Assembly: GCF_946221105.1 (NCBI RefSeq)
Contig: NZ_CAMICL010000001.1
Location: forward strand, 1 to 64,000
Source of the DNA: an uncultured Corynebacterium sp.
Lineage (GTDB): Bacteria > Actinomycetota > Actinomycetes > Mycobacteriales > Mycobacteriaceae
DNA length: 64,000 nucleotides
Direction of reading: 5' to 3'
The notes beneath the pieces are model-generated. The model had not been told where the DNA came from. It was given only the letters and a program-made list of their open reading frames with translations, and did not search any database. The position numbers and the translations under genes are program-made. This document shows positions 43,677 to 52,746 of this stretch, in pieces. Within the stretch, counting starts at the first letter, position 1. Each line of letters starts with the position of its first letter.

Positions 43677-45197
43677 CTACCCGATGACCTCCGCGGCGAC
43701 GACGCGCTTGCCGTGGCGACCAGTGATCCGCGCCCACTCGTCCGGGTTGGCGGTGTTCGGCATGTCCTCGCTCTCGTCCTGCTCGGCGCGGACGGCCTCG
43801 CGAAGGTGCTCCTCCGTCAGGCCGGCGGTGGACACGCCCGAGAGGTGGTCCTTGATGGCCAGCTTCTTGGCGCGGTCCACCACGTTGGCGATCATCGCGC
43901 CGGAGACGAAGTGGTGGTAGTGCAGGGTTTCGGCGGAGCCGTCGACAAGCTCTAAGCGCACATAGGGGCGCGGGGCGAACATGGCGTCGGCGGTGGCGTT
44001 GATAAGCACCTCGCGCGGGGACGCAAGTGGGACCTCGTCGGTGATGTAGCGGGCGAGGATGTCCTTGGCTTCGTCTTTGTTGGGGCGCGAGACGCGGATT
44101 TTGATGTCCAGGCGGCCTGGGCGCAGGATGGCCGGGTCGATGAGTTCCTCGCGGTTGGTCGCGCCGATGACGATGACGTTGGCGATGTCCTCCACGCCGT
44201 CGATCTCGGTGAGCAGCTGCGGCACCACCGTGGTCTCCATGTCGGAGGACACGCCAGATCCGCGGGTGCGGAAGATGGACTCCATCTCGTCGAAAAAGAC
44301 GATCACCGGGTTGCCTCCGGCGGCCAGTTCTCGGGCGCGCTCGAAGATCAGGCGGATGCGGCGCTCGGTTTCGCCGACAAATTTGTTCAGCAGCTCAGGG
44401 CCCTTGACGTTGATAAAGTGCGCCTGTCCCCCGTCGCCGATGCGCTGCGACAGCGAATTCGCCACCGCCTTGGCGATGAGCGTCTTGCCGCAGCCGGGCG
44501 GGCCGTACAGCAAAAGCCCCTTCGGCGGGCGCAGGTCGTAGGCCTGGTAAAGCTCCGGGTGGGAAAACGGCAGCTCCACGGAATCCTGGATGGTCTCGAT
44601 CTGCGAGGCCAAACCGCCGATATCGGCGTAGGTGACATCCGGGACCTCGTCCAACGACAGCTGGTTGACCTCCGTTTTCGCGATGCGCTCAAACGCGTAG
44701 CCGGCGGAGGCGTTGACCAGCACCGTGTCGCCGGCGCGGGCGGATTCGCGCAGCGGCCCGGCGAGCATGACGATCGATTCGGTGCCCTGCTGGTCCGTCA
44801 CAATCGCTCGGTCCGCGCCGACGCGCTCGACCATGGTGGCCAACTGACCGGTGGGGTCGAACCCGCAGGTTTCCACCACAATCGTGCCCTCGCCCAGCCG
44901 CACCAGCGTGCCGGGAACCAGCTTGGAGGGATCCACCAGCGGCGAGACCTTCAGCCGCATGCGCCGGCCGGTGGTGTGCACCTCCGCCTCCCCGTCGCGC
45001 GGGGCGGGTGCGAGGTAAATCCCGTACGTCGATGCCGGCTCGTTGAGCTCCTCGACCTTCGCGTACAAGTCGTTGAGCTTGTCGCGGCTGACTTTCAGCA
45101 GCTCAGCGAGCTTCTCGTTGCGCGACCCGAGATCGCGGTTCTTGCGCTTGAGTTCACGCAGCTCCGGTCCGAAGGCATCGTCGTGGATTTCAGGCAT
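43677..45197 (-). CDS. arc: AAA+ ATPase ARC/Mpa (pupylated-protein unfoldase)
   Basis: Ring-shaped ATPase that recognises Pup through N-terminal coiled coils and unfolds pupylated proteins. The product, 506 residues, has the N-terminal coiled coil (LRELKRKNRDLGSRNEKLAEL), two OB-like domains, and an AAA domain with Walker A GPPGCGKT, Walker B VIVFFDEMES and GATNREELIDPAILRPGR. The C-terminus is VVAAEVIG, without the QYL tail that opens the 20S proteasome gate in mycobacteria. This agrees with the absence of proteasome genes in corynebacteria. ATG 45197 starts the coiled-coil region. Confidence 0.95.
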   Translation of the reverse strand: MPEIHDDAFGPELRELKRKNRDLGSRNEKLAELLKVSRDKLNDLYAKVEELNEPASTYGIYLAPAPRDGEAEVHTTGRRMRLKVSPLVDPSKLVPGTLVRLGEGTIVVETCGFDPTGQLATMVERVGADRAIVTDQQGTESIVMLAGPLRESARAGDTVLVNASAGYAFERIAKTEVNQLSLDEVPDVTYADIGGLASQIETIQDSVELPFSHPELYQAYDLRPPKGLLLYGPPGCGKTLIAKAVANSLSQRIGDGGQAHFINVKGPELLNKFVGETERRIRLIFERARELAAGGNPVIVFFDEMESIFRTRGSGVSSDMETTVVPQLLTEIDGVEDIANVIVIGATNREELIDPAILRPGRLDIKIRVSRPNKDEAKDILARYITDEVPLASPREVLINATADAMFAPRPYVRLELVDGSAETLHYHHFVSGAMIANVVDRAKKLAIKDHLSGVSTAGLTEEHLREAVRAEQDESEDMPNTANPDEWARITGRHGKRVVAAEVIG

Positions 45198-45226
45198 GCG
45201 TTCGAGCCTACATAGGAGCGGGCTGC

Positions 45227-46060
45227 TTATCGACGAGCTTTGCGCTGCGGCCGCGGCGGCGTCACCCCGTCGGCAAGCCTGCGGGTCCACACGAGGAATG
45301 CCGTGTGCGCGTTCATGCGGTGCTCCGGGCGCGTGGCAAGGCCATCCACCTTCCACTCGCGCAGCAGAGTCTCCCACGCGCGCGGTTCGGTGAAGCACTT
45401 CGCCTCGCGGATAGCCTCCATGATGTTCATCAACTGCGGCACGGTGGCCACGTACGTCATGAACACACCACCGGGGATGAGGACGTTTTTCACCGTGGCG
45501 ATGAAGTGCCACGGCTCCACCATGTCCAAGATGACGCGGTCGACCTGGCCGTCCAAGTCTTCCGGGGTGACCTCGCCGAAGTCGCCGAGACGCGGGGTCC
45601 ACCACTCGGGCTCGCCTCCGAAGTAGTCGGCGACGTTGTCTTTGGCAAACGCCAGGTGGTCGTCGCGGATCTCGTAGGAGTACACGTGGCCTTCAGGGCC
45701 CACAGCGCGCAGCAGCGACATGGTCAGCGCGCCGGAACCGGCGCCTGCCTCAAGCACGCGGGCGCCCATGAAGATGTCGCCCTCGACCAGGATCTGGGCG
45801 GCGTCTTTCGGGTAGATCACCGCGGCGCCGCGCGGCATGGACAGCACGTGGTCCACCAGCAGGTGGCGGAAGCACAGGTAGTCGGAGCCGAGCGTTGACT
45901 TCACCACGGTTCCTTCATCGGCGCCGATGATGTCGTCGTGGCTGACTATGCCCTTGTGCGAGTGGAACTGCCCGCCCTCTTTGAGCTCGATGGTGAAGTG
46001 GCGGCGCTTCGCGTCGGTGAGCTGCACCTTGTCGCCTGGCTGGAACGGTCCCGAATACAT
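45227..46060 (-). CDS. trmI: tRNA (adenine-58-N1)-methyltransferase TrmI
   Basis: Makes m1A58 in the T loop of tRNA. The N-terminal ~70 residues are the family's small beta domain; the SAM-binding site is VLEAGAGSGALTMSLLRA, followed by the acidic EIRDDH and the catalytic-region motif DRVILDMVEPW. 277 residues, with a basic tail. Next to arc, as in other actinobacteria. Confidence 0.94.
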   Translation of the reverse strand: MYSGPFQPGDKVQLTDAKRRHFTIELKEGGQFHSHKGIVSHDDIIGADEGTVVKSTLGSDYLCFRHLLVDHVLSMPRGAAVIYPKDAAQILVEGDIFMGARVLEAGAGSGALTMSLLRAVGPEGHVYSYEIRDDHLAFAKDNVADYFGGEPEWWTPRLGDFGEVTPEDLDGQVDRVILDMVEPWHFIATVKNVLIPGGVFMTYVATVPQLMNIMEAIREAKCFTEPRAWETLLREWKVDGLATRPEHRMNAHTAFLVWTRRLADGVTPPRPQRKARR

Positions 46061-46075
46061 GGCGGTAAGTATGCC

Positions 46076-47287
46076 TTACTGCGCCGCCGCATAAAAAGCC
46101 GTCAGCGCGCGCACGAAGTAGTCCATGTCGTCCACGCCGCACAGCTCTCGGGCGGAGTGCATGGACAGAAGCGGCACGCCGACGTCCACCGTGGGAAGGC
46201 CCAAGCGTGTCGCCGAAATCGGGCCGATGGTGGATCCGCACGGCACGGCGTTGTTACCCACGAACGTCTGGTGCGGCACGCCCGCTGCGCGGCAGGCCAG
46301 GATCCACTCCGTCTCTGTGGCGGCGTTGGAGGCGTAGCGCTGGTTCGCGTTGATCTTGAGCACCGGGCCCTTGTTCACCAGCGGGTGGTGGGTGGGGTCG
46401 TGCTTGCCCGGGTAGTTCGGGTGCACAGCGTGGGCCGCGTCGGCGGAGACCTGGATGGAATTTGCAATGATCTCGGCCGGGTCGCCGAAGCCCGCCGCCA
46501 CCTTGGTCAGCACGCGCTCCAGCAGCGGCCCGCCGGCGCCGGCGGTGGACGCGGAGCCGACCTCCTCGTGGTTGAAAGCCGCCAGCACTAGGATGTCTTG
46601 CGCCTCGTCCTTCGCCGCCAGCATCGCCTCCAGGGAGGCCCACACGCTGGTGAGGTTGTCCAGGCGGCCGGCGGCCAGCAAGTCGCCGATGATCTCGCCG
46701 CGCTGCGCGTCAGCGGTGATCAGCTCGTGCGCCACCACGTCTTCGGCGTTGATGCCCGCGGACTCCGCCGCGAGCTCCAGCAGCGGACGGTCAACGCCCA
46801 GGATGGGCTGGGTGTGTACCTGGCGGTCAATCTCCGGCACGTCGCCGCGGTAGAGGTGGATGGCCAAATTCGGCACGCGCGCGACCGGGCCGGTATTGAC
46901 CAGGTGCTCGGTGCGGTCCGCGGTGACCACGCGGCCGGCGAACGTGAGGTCGCGGTCGAACCAGCTGGCCAGAATCGGCCCGCCGTAGACCTCCACGGCC
47001 ACCTGGTGGAAGCCTTCGCGCACCACGTCCGGGTCCGGCTTGGCCATTAGCCCCGGCGAATCGGTGTGGGAGCCGACCACCCGAAAACGCGGGCGCGCCT
47101 TTTCGGGCACCCACCAGGCGACCACGGCGCCGTCGCGCACGATGAGGTGGCCGCCGGGGGCGTGTGCGTCGTCGTCAAGCGAAATGCTCCGAGTAAACCC
47201 TTCGGCCTCGAGCCTTTCGGCGACGGTGGCGCTCGCGTGGAACGCGGAGGGGCTTTGGGCGATGAAATCGATGAACGGCTGTGTCAT
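46076..47287 (-). CDS. apeB: M18 family aminopeptidase
   Basis: Zinc-dependent aminopeptidase, tetrahedral dodecamers in the family. Metal ligands are visible in VVGSHTDSPGL (His, Asp), FNHEEVGSAS (Glu pair) and near the C-terminus PLLSMHSARELCG (His). 403 residues. It removes N-terminal, often acidic, residues from peptides. The start ATG begins TQPFIDFIAQSPSAFHA, the normal family N-terminus. Divergent from the RecB-like gene; its open frame overlaps the extended frame of that gene by a few bases. Confidence 0.94.
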   Translation of the reverse strand: MTQPFIDFIAQSPSAFHASATVAERLEAEGFTRSISLDDDAHAPGGHLIVRDGAVVAWWVPEKARPRFRVVGSHTDSPGLMAKPDPDVVREGFHQVAVEVYGGPILASWFDRDLTFAGRVVTADRTEHLVNTGPVARVPNLAIHLYRGDVPEIDRQVHTQPILGVDRPLLELAAESAGINAEDVVAHELITADAQRGEIIGDLLAAGRLDNLTSVWASLEAMLAAKDEAQDILVLAAFNHEEVGSASTAGAGGPLLERVLTKVAAGFGDPAEIIANSIQVSADAAHAVHPNYPGKHDPTHHPLVNKGPVLKINANQRYASNAATETEWILACRAAGVPHQTFVGNNAVPCGSTIGPISATRLGLPTVDVGVPLLSMHSARELCGVDDMDYFVRALTAFYAAAQ

Positions 47288-47313
47288 GGCTCCACTCTAT
47301 GATGTTGGGCACC

Positions 47314-48174
47314 ATGTCTGATGCCAGCACTCCCCCACGCCCAATTGCCATCTCACCGTCGCGCGCCTCCGACTACAAACGCTGCCCGCTGCAGTACAGG
47401 CTGCGCGCCATTGACAAGATCCCGGAACCGTCCACGGAGGCGCAGGTCAAAGGCACACTGGTGCACGCCGTGCTGGAAGAAATGTTCGCCTGGCCCCACG
47501 AGGAACGCACGTACCCGGCGGCGGTCAAACGGCTCAAGCCGAACTGGGAGAAGATGCGCGAAGCCGACCCCGCTTGCGCCGAGCCGGTCGCGGACGAGTA
47601 CCAGTTGCTTGTCGACGCCCGCACGTTGCTGCGCGGCTACTTCACCATGGAAAACCCCTTGGGTTTCGACGCGCAAGCCCAAGAGTTGCCGGTGGACTTC
47701 ACGCTGCCCAACGGGGTACCGGTGCGCGGGTTCATCGACCGTGTGGACATTGCGCCCACCGGCGAGGTGCGCGTGGTCGACTACAAAACCGGCAAAAAAC
47801 CGCTGCCCCGCTACTCCCAGGACGCGCAGTTCCAGATGCGCTTCTACGCGCTGGTGTACTGGCGCATGTTCGGGGTGGTGCCCACGCAGCTGAAGCTGAT
47901 GTATCTGAAGGTGATGGACTCGATGATCCTCGCCCCGTCACGCGAGGAACTGGAGTACTTCGAACGAGACCTAGCGGAGCTGTGGTTCAAGATCGAGGCC
48001 GACGGCAAGGCCGGCACGTTCCGCCCGCAGCAGTCTAAGCTGTGCGGATGGTGCGCCTTCCAGCACCTGTGCCCGGTCTTCGGCGGCACTCCCCCTGAAT
48101 ACCCCGGGTGGCCGGGGTCGCGGGCGGAGGCGCTTAGCGACGGCGCCGCGCCCGGGGATGGGACTGAGGCCTAG
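47314..48174 (+). CDS. RecB-family PD-(D/E)XK nuclease with likely Fe-S cluster
   Basis: Single-domain nuclease of the Cas4/AddB-like branch. The catalytic core is GFIDRVDI followed by VRVVDYKTGK (Asp and Lys). Four cysteines, one in YKRCPLQYR and three in LCGWCAFQHLC, are placed as in Fe-S-containing family members. 286 residues. Such standalone proteins probably process DNA ends; no helicase partner is adjacent. ATG 47314 is used; an in-frame GTG at 47281 lies in the apeB start region. It is convergent with fhs, overlapping its end by four bases. Confidence 0.88.
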   Translation: MSDASTPPRPIAISPSRASDYKRCPLQYRLRAIDKIPEPSTEAQVKGTLVHAVLEEMFAWPHEERTYPAAVKRLKPNWEKMREADPACAEPVADEYQLLVDARTLLRGYFTMENPLGFDAQAQELPVDFTLPNGVPVRGFIDRVDIAPTGEVRVVDYKTGKKPLPRYSQDAQFQMRFYALVYWRMFGVVPTQLKLMYLKVMDSMILAPSREELEYFERDLAELWFKIEADGKAGTFRPQQSKLCGWCAFQHLCPVFGGTPPEYPGWPGSRAEALSDGAAPGDGTEA

Positions 48175-49838
48175 AACAGGCCGGAAACCACGCCGTCGGC
48201 GTCGACGTCGATGTTGTTGGCGGCCGGCTGCTTGGGCAGGCCCGGCATGGTCATCACGTCGCCGGTGAGCACGAGCACGAAACCGGCGCCGGTGCGCGGA
48301 ACGATGTTGCGCACGTGCAGCGTGTGGCCCTCCGGTGCGCCGAGCTGTGTCGGGTCGTCCGAGAAGGAGTACTGCGTCTTGGAGATGCACACCGGCAGGT
48401 TGTCAAAGCCGTTGTCCTTGAGGGTCTGCAGGTCCTTCCGCGCTGCGGCGGAGTACTGCACGTCGGCGGCGCGGTAGATCTCCTTCGCGATGGTCTCGAT
48501 GGACGCCTCCACACCTTCGGCGGGGTCGTAGAGCGGGTGCGAAGTGCCCTCGGTGAGGTTGTCCAGCAGGGTCTGTGCAAGCTCGAGCGCGCCGTCGCCG
48601 CCCTTCGCCCACACATCCGCCTCAGCCAGCGCGATGTCCTTGGCCTGCGCCCAGTTCTTCAGGAATTCGAGCTCGGCCTCGGAATCCGTGGCGAAGCGGT
48701 TGAGCGCAACCACAGGGGTCACACCGAACTTGCGAACGTTTTCCACGTGGCGCTCAAGGTTGACAATTCCTTCCTCCAGAGCGCCGACGTTCTCCGCCGA
48801 CAGGTCCGCCTTGGCCACGCCCGCGTTGTATTTGATGGAGCGGATCGTGGCCACAATGACGGCACCGGCGACATCGAGGTCCCCGTAGCGCGCCTTAATG
48901 TCGAAGAACTTCTCCGCGCCCAGGTCGGAGCCGAAGCCGGCCTCCGTGAGCACGATGTCCGCGTACTGCTGGGCGGTGCGGGTGGCGATCAGGGTGTTGC
49001 AGCCGTGGGCGATGTTGGCGAACGGGCCGCCGTGGATGAACGCCGGCGTCCCGCCGAGAGTCTGCACGAGGTTCGGGTTAACCGCATCCTTGAGCAGCGC
49101 GGCCATCGCGCCCTGGGCACCGAGGTCGCCGGCTGTGATCGGCATCTTGTCGTAGGTCAGCCCGATGGTGATGTTGGCCAGGCGCTGCTTCAGATCCTCC
49201 AGGTCCGTTGCCAGGCCCAGAATCGCCATGATCTCGGAGGCGGCGGTGATGGTGAAGCCGGTCTCCGCCGGCACGCCGTGGGCCGGCCCGCCCAGGCCGG
49301 TGACGACGTTGCGCAGCGCGCGGTCGTTGACATCCACACAGCGCTGCCAGGTCACACGGCGCGGATCGATGTTGAGCGCGTTGCCCTGGTGGATGTGGTT
49401 GTCAATGAGCGCGGCCAGCGTGTTGTTGGCACTGGTGATCGCGTGGAAATCGCCGGTGAAGTGCAGGTTGATCTGTTCCATCGGGACCACCTGGGAGTAA
49501 CCGCCGCCAGCGGCGCCGCCCTTGATGCCCATCACGGGGCCGAGCGACGGCTCACGCAGCGCCACCATGGCGTTCTTGCCCAGCTTCGCCAGCGCGTCCG
49601 TCAGACCGATCAGCGTAGTGGACTTGCCCTCGCCCGCAGGGGTTGGCGAAACACCGGTGACCACGACGAGCTTGCCGGGGGCGTTCCCCGGGCTCTGGGT
49701 GATGTCCACCTTGGCCATGTGCTTGCCGTACGGGATCAGCGCATCGTCGGACACCCCAGCCTTCTCAGCGATCTCCACAATCGGAGCGAGTGTGTGGGCC
49801 TGAGCAATTTCGACGTCAGTCAACGGTTGTGCAGTCAT
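48171..49838 (-). CDS. fhs: formate–tetrahydrofolate ligase
   Basis: Joins formate to tetrahydrofolate with ATP, giving 10-formyl-THF. The ATP site is SPTPAGEGKSTTLIG, near residue 60, and GGAAGGGYSQVVPM is a second signature. 555 residues, the normal size. ATG 49838 starts MTAQPLTDVEIA; a longer open frame upstream enters the dcu gene end. The gene fits with PFL elsewhere in this window, which produces formate. It is preceded on the same strand by the dcu carrier with five bases between. Confidence 0.95.
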   Translation of the reverse strand: MTAQPLTDVEIAQAHTLAPIVEIAEKAGVSDDALIPYGKHMAKVDITQSPGNAPGKLVVVTGVSPTPAGEGKSTTLIGLTDALAKLGKNAMVALREPSLGPVMGIKGGAAGGGYSQVVPMEQINLHFTGDFHAITSANNTLAALIDNHIHQGNALNIDPRRVTWQRCVDVNDRALRNVVTGLGGPAHGVPAETGFTITAASEIMAILGLATDLEDLKQRLANITIGLTYDKMPITAGDLGAQGAMAALLKDAVNPNLVQTLGGTPAFIHGGPFANIAHGCNTLIATRTAQQYADIVLTEAGFGSDLGAEKFFDIKARYGDLDVAGAVIVATIRSIKYNAGVAKADLSAENVGALEEGIVNLERHVENVRKFGVTPVVALNRFATDSEAELEFLKNWAQAKDIALAEADVWAKGGDGALELAQTLLDNLTEGTSHPLYDPAEGVEASIETIAKEIYRAADVQYSAAARKDLQTLKDNGFDNLPVCISKTQYSFSDDPTQLGAPEGHTLHVRNIVPRTGAGFVLVLTGDVMTMPGLPKQPAANNIDVDADGVVSGLF

Positions 49839-49843
49839 GCACC

Positions 49844-51154
49844 TCACACTACAACGGCACCAATGGCATAACCCAGAATTACGCTGACAAAGATGCACAC
49901 CACACCCGGAACAAGGAACGGGTGGTTAAACACGTATTTACCGATGCGGGTGGAGCCGGTGTCGTCCATCTCCACCGCGGCGAGCAACGTTGGGTACGTC
50001 GGCAGCACGAACAGCGCGGAGACTGCGGGGAAGGCGGCGAGCGCAGTCAGCGGGCTCACACCGATCGCAAGCGCCGCCGGGATGAGCGCCTTCGCCGTCG
50101 CCGCCTGGGAGTACAGCAGCGATGCGGCGACAAAGAGCACGAATGCGAGCAGCCACGGCTGTGCGGTGAGCACGTCGCCGGCGATGTTTTGGATGTCCTC
50201 GATGTAGTAGTTGATAAACGTCGTGCCCAGCCAGGCCACACCGAGCACGCACACGCAGGCGGACATGCCGGAACGGAATACCTGCGTGTTCAGGATCTCC
50301 GCTGCCGTCGTGCGGGTGACCAGGATGATGGTTGCCGCGGCTCCGAGCATGATGGCCATGATCGCCTCGTTGCGCGGGATGGTCGGGTTGGCAATGAGCC
50401 CCACCTGATCAGAGATCAGCGTGGCGTAGACCATCACAACCACAATTGCGGCGAGGAAGATGCCCACCGAGGCCTTTGCTCCCTGGGGCGGGACGTAGTG
50501 CTCGCGCGATGCCGGCTGCGCAACGAGGCCTTCGGACACCCGCTTGCGGTAGACCGGATCATCCTCGAGATCCGCGCCCGATGTGTTGGCGATCCAGGCC
50601 ATGGGGAAAATTGCCAAGAACGTCGCGGGGATCATCACCGCCAGCAGCTGGAGGTAGCCCACGCCGAGCGGCTCGAGCGCCGAGGCCATGAACACCACCG
50701 CGGCGGAAATCGGCGAGGCGACGATAGCCATCTGCGAGGCGATCACGGCCGCCGACAGCGGACGCGAGGGCCGCACCTTGCCTTCCTTGGCCACCTCCAC
50801 GATGACGGGCATGGTGGAAAAGGCGGTGTGGCCGGTGCCGGCGAGCACCGTCATCAGCCACGTGACAATTGGGGCGTAGACCGTGATGCGCTTCGGGTTG
50901 CGGCGCAGGAAACGCTCTGCCAAATCCACCAGGTAGTCCATGCCGCCGGCGAGCTGCATCGCGGAGATAGCGGCGATAACGCACATGATGATGCCGATGA
51001 CATCGAACGGGATAGCCTCCGCGCTGACTGGCATCCCGGTGGCGCCCAGCAGCAGCACGCCGAGCCCGCCGGCGAAGCCGATGGCGATGGAGCCCATCCG
51101 CGCTCCCAGCACGATCGCTCCCAGGAGGATGATGATGTGGACGGCGAGTAACAC
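49844..51154 (-). CDS. Dcu-type C4-dicarboxylate transporter
   Basis: Anaerobic exchange of aspartate, fumarate and succinate in the DcuA/DcuB family. 436 residues with about ten to twelve hydrophobic helices; family segments include GGLGVLLLGATGMPV, GTGHTAFSTMPVI and SPISAAVVFMAS. The start is GTG, with AAGGAG 6 bases before it. That site lies in the 3' arm of a strong hairpin. The neighbour upstream is aspA, the standard partner gene, and downstream is fhs. DcuA and DcuB cannot be separated from sequence here. Confidence 0.92.
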   Translation of the reverse strand: MLLAVHIIILLGAIVLGARMGSIAIGFAGGLGVLLLGATGMPVSAEAIPFDVIGIIMCVIAAISAMQLAGGMDYLVDLAERFLRRNPKRITVYAPIVTWLMTVLAGTGHTAFSTMPVIVEVAKEGKVRPSRPLSAAVIASQMAIVASPISAAVVFMASALEPLGVGYLQLLAVMIPATFLAIFPMAWIANTSGADLEDDPVYRKRVSEGLVAQPASREHYVPPQGAKASVGIFLAAIVVVMVYATLISDQVGLIANPTIPRNEAIMAIMLGAAATIILVTRTTAAEILNTQVFRSGMSACVCVLGVAWLGTTFINYYIEDIQNIAGDVLTAQPWLLAFVLFVAASLLYSQAATAKALIPAALAIGVSPLTALAAFPAVSALFVLPTYPTLLAAVEMDDTGSTRIGKYVFNHPFLVPGVVCIFVSVILGYAIGAVVV

Positions 51155-51157
51155 GAC

Positions 51158-51209
51158 GGGCTCCTTCAGACAGCTATTAGGTCATCCCATTATCTGTCCG
51201 GAGGAGCCC
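51158..51209 (-). promoter_or_regulatory. hairpin that masks the dcu ribosome binding site
   Basis: In the minus-strand transcript GGGCTCC (51209–51203) pairs with GGAGCCC (51164–51158), and GGACAG pairs with CTGTCT just inside, leaving a 20-base loop. The dcu Shine-Dalgarno AAGGAG is in the 3' arm. There is no T tract, so it is not a typical terminator. Details in the findings. Confidence 0.6.
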
Positions 51210-51252
51210 GAAACGGAAATGCAGCCGATGTGATGTTGGCTACGCGGCTCGG

Positions 51253-52692
51253 CTACCCTTCCAAGCTCGGCTCGTCGTCGACGTAGAGCTTGCCCCGGTA
51301 CTCGGGGTGCATGAGGTTTTCCTTGCTCAGCAGCTTCTTCAGGTCCTCTTCTTCGATGAGGCCCTTCTCCAGCACGAGGTCGTAGACACTCTTGCCGGTT
51401 TCCGCCGCCTCGCGGCCGATGAGATCGCCGTTGTGGTGGCCGATCACCGGGTTGAGGTAGGTGATAATCCCGATGGAGTTGGTCACGTACGCCTCGCACA
51501 CATCCTGGTTGGCAGTGATGCCGGTGACGCACTTCTCGCGCAGGGTCTTCGCTGCATTGGCGAGCAGGCGGATGGACTCGAACAGGGATTGACCGATGAC
51601 CGGCTCCATCACGTTGAGCTGGAGCTGTCCCGCCTCGGAGGCCATGGAGATGGTCACGTCGTTGCCGAAGACCTTGAAGCAGACCTGGTTGACCACTTCG
51701 GGGATCACCGGGTTGACCTTCGCCGGCATGATCGAGGACCCCGCCTGCCTCTCCGGCAGGTTGATTTCGTTCAGACCGGCGCGCGGGCCGGACGACAGCA
51801 GGCGCAGGTCGTTGCAGATCTTCGACAGCTTCATCGCGGCTCGCTTGATAGCGCTGTGCATCATCACGTAACCGCCCGTGTCGGAGGTGGCCTCGATCAG
51901 GTCCGGCGACGCTTGGATGTCCAGGCCGGTGACCTCGCGCAGCGCGGAGACCACCTGGTCACGGTAGCCGCTCGGGGTGTTGATGCCGGTGCCAATGGCG
52001 GTGGCACCCAGGTTGACCTCCAGCAGCGAGTCGGCCGCGCCGCTAATAGTGCGCTGCTCCTCGGCGAGGTTGGCGCCGAAGGCGGTGAATTCCTGGCCCA
52101 GGGTCATCGGGACGGCGTCCTGCAGCTGGGTGCGGCCCATCTTGATGATGTCGGCGAACTCGTCGCCCTTCGCACGCAGTGCCTTCTGCAGCTCGTCGAG
52201 CTCCTCCAACAGCCCCTGCACCGCGTAGTACACGCCGAGGCGGAAACCGGTCGGGTACGCGTCGTTAGTGGACTGCGACATGTTGACGTCGTCGTTCGGG
52301 TTGATCACCGAGTAGTCGCCCTTTTCGCGGCCGATCAACTCGAGCGCGAGGTTGGCCACCACTTCGTTGGTGTTCATATTCAGTGACGTGCCCGCGCCGC
52401 CCTGGAAAACGTCGATCGGGAACTGGTCCATGCACACGCCCTCGTCCAGGATCTTGTCGCAGGCCGCGACGATTGCCTCGGATTTGTCCTTCGGCAGGGC
52501 GTGCAGGCGGCGGTTCGCCATCGCGGTGGCTTTCTTCACCTGCACCATGCCGCGAATGAACTCCGGCACGTCGTTGACGGTGCTGCCGGAGATCTGGAAA
52601 TTGTCCTTGGCGCGCTGGGCGTGGATGCCGTAGTAGACGTCGGCGGGGACCTCGGCGGTGCCGAGGAGGTCTTCTTCAGTACGAGTGCTCAT
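51253..52692 (-). CDS. aspA: aspartate ammonia-lyase
   Basis: Releases ammonia from aspartate, leaving fumarate. Fumarase/aspartase superfamily; the catalytic loop GSSIMPAKVNP is present, with the serine in it. 479 residues. ATG 52692 is chosen since STRTEEDLLG is the family start; the open frame extends seven codons further. Coupled with the dcu carrier downstream, it can feed fumarate respiration. Confidence 0.95.
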   Translation of the reverse strand: MSTRTEEDLLGTAEVPADVYYGIHAQRAKDNFQISGSTVNDVPEFIRGMVQVKKATAMANRRLHALPKDKSEAIVAACDKILDEGVCMDQFPIDVFQGGAGTSLNMNTNEVVANLALELIGREKGDYSVINPNDDVNMSQSTNDAYPTGFRLGVYYAVQGLLEELDELQKALRAKGDEFADIIKMGRTQLQDAVPMTLGQEFTAFGANLAEEQRTISGAADSLLEVNLGATAIGTGINTPSGYRDQVVSALREVTGLDIQASPDLIEATSDTGGYVMMHSAIKRAAMKLSKICNDLRLLSSGPRAGLNEINLPERQAGSSIMPAKVNPVIPEVVNQVCFKVFGNDVTISMASEAGQLQLNVMEPVIGQSLFESIRLLANAAKTLREKCVTGITANQDVCEAYVTNSIGIITYLNPVIGHHNGDLIGREAAETGKSVYDLVLEKGLIEEEDLKKLLSKENLMHPEYRGKLYVDDEPSLEG

Positions 52693-52746
52693 GGGCGCCA
52701 CTATACGTAGCAAGAAGCTTCTCGACGGGGGCTGCGTACCCCCGTT

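Noticed and set aside
48315..49871. 518-codon plus-strand frame opposite fhs
   Set aside because: Shadow of a highly conserved gene; no motifs.
51158..51209. Intrinsic terminator after aspA
   Set aside because: The stem is strong but is not followed by a T tract, and its 3' arm is the dcu ribosome binding site; a regulatory hairpin fits better.
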